Source: an uncultured Collinsella sp.
GTDB taxonomy: Bacteria > Actinomycetota > Coriobacteriia > Coriobacteriales > Coriobacteriaceae
DNA length: 11,424 nucleotides
Assembly (NCBI GenBank): GCA_902496115.1
Contig: CABUZK010000053.1
Span: 1-11,424, forward strand
Direction: 5' to 3'
Under the pieces are notes generated by a model that was given only the letters and a program-made list of their open reading frames with translations, did not search any database and was not told where the DNA came from. This document shows positions 10,948 to 11,424 of the stretch, one piece after another (positions within the stretch are counted from its first letter, which is position 1; each line of letters starts with the position of its first letter). The position numbers and the translations under genes were made by a program.

Positions 10948-11424
10948 TTAGAACTTGACGGTCGGTGCCTGGCGGGCAGCCTCGGCGGCCTCGAAGCCCT
11001 GGCGCTCCTTAAACTGGAAGATGCCGGCAAAGATAACAGCCGGGAACGTCTGGATGGCGTTGTTGTAGCTGAGCACGCAGTCGTTGTAGCTCTGGCGCGC
11101 GTAGCTCACCTTGTTCTCGGTGTCCTCGAGCGTGGACTGGAGCTGCGTAAAGTTGGTGTTCGCCTTAAGGTCGGGGTAGGCCTCGGCGACGGCAAAGAGC
11201 TGGCGCAGCGCACCGGTCAGCACGTTGTCTGCTTCCATCTTGGCCTCGGGGGTGGTGGCGCTCACGGCGGCGTTGCGTGCGTTGACTACGGCGGCGAGCG
11301 TGTCCTGCTCGTGCTTGGCGTAGCCCTTGACGGTCTCGACCAGGTTAGGGATCAGGTCGTTGCGGCGCTGCAGCTGCGTGTCGATGTTCTGCCAGGCGTT
11401 ATCGATGCGATTGCGCTTGGTGAC
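10948..11424 (-). CDS. lemA: LemA-family protein, 3' part only
   Basis: The last 158 residues of a LemA protein; the frame is open to the right edge, so the N-terminus (normally one membrane anchor and about 20-30 more residues) is outside the window. The visible part begins VTKRNRIDNAWQNIDTQLQR, followed by RNDLIPNLVETVKGYAKHEQ, the hallmark LemA segment, then long helices (AEAYPDLKANTNFTQLQSTL, YNDCVLSYNNAIQTFP) and the ending FQFKERQGFEAAEAARQAPTVKF. This matches the family's anchored four-helix-bundle architecture, with the bulk of the protein outside or facing the cytoplasm depending on species. The role of LemA is poorly defined; it often neighbours a YgcG/TPM-domain or HtpX-type gene, which would lie to the right here. 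A GTG at 11265 is internal, not a start. Confidence 0.95.
   Translation of the reverse strand, partial: VTKRNRIDNAWQNIDTQLQRRNDLIPNLVETVKGYAKHEQDTLAAVVNARNAAVSATTPEAKMEADNVLTGALRQLFAVAEAYPDLKANTNFTQLQSTLEDTENKVSYARQSYNDCVLSYNNAIQTFPAVIFAGIFQFKERQGFEAAEAARQAPTVKF

Overview
The window looks like a chromosomal piece of a high-GC, gut-type actinobacterium of the Coriobacteriia, most probably Collinsella or a close relative. This rests on codon use, on the mixture of actinobacterial GC content with Firmicutes-like families (LmrCD-type ABC pair, short EpsC-type CysE, BCAT of the FEGLKAY type), and on general resemblance; it was not tested by a search. No rRNA, tRNA, CRISPR array, integrase or transposase is visible.

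Layout, left to right. (1) 152-2029, + strand: a transcription factor built like a sigma-54 activator (N-terminal sensor-like region, AAA+-like core, Fis-type HTH) whose ATPase core has lost the Walker A lysine, the Walker B acidic pair and the GAFTGA loop. A one-pass membrane protein of unknown function follows. (2) 2093-2614, - strand: a small FMN nitroreductase. (3) 2909-3199, + strand: a 96-residue orphan protein behind a long AT-rich leader with inverted repeats, closed by a strong terminator. (4) 3381-7601, + strand: a MarR regulator overlapping the first of two half-transporter genes that form an asymmetric heterodimeric ABC exporter. The marR promoter carries a 20-bp direct repeat, which fits autoregulated control of an efflux operon. 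(5) 7601-7678: a REP-like hairpin and a bidirectional terminator. (6) 7716-8420, - strand: serine O-acetyltransferase, divergent from (7) 8644-9291, + strand: a DedA-family membrane protein with its own terminator. (8) 9360-10633, + strand: a leader region with a possible 49-codon ORF that ends in an ATGA overlap with a branched-chain aminotransferase gene. (9) 10634-10947: no gene, but the most unusual DNA structure of the window, a 125-nt concentric inverted repeat with perfect 28-bp outer arms, followed by a small hairpin, a 2 x 15 bp tandem duplication and a terminator. (10) 10948-11424, - strand: the 3' part of a lemA gene running off the right edge.

Functionally this is mostly ordinary chromosome: amino-acid metabolism (cysE, ilvE), membrane maintenance (DedA, LemA) and regulated drug or lipid efflux. 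I see no defence island or mobile island. The points most worth a second look are the ATPase-dead sigma-54-activator-like regulator, the 125-nt nested hairpin behind ilvE, the direct-repeat operator of the efflux operon, and the coupled leader ORF before ilvE.
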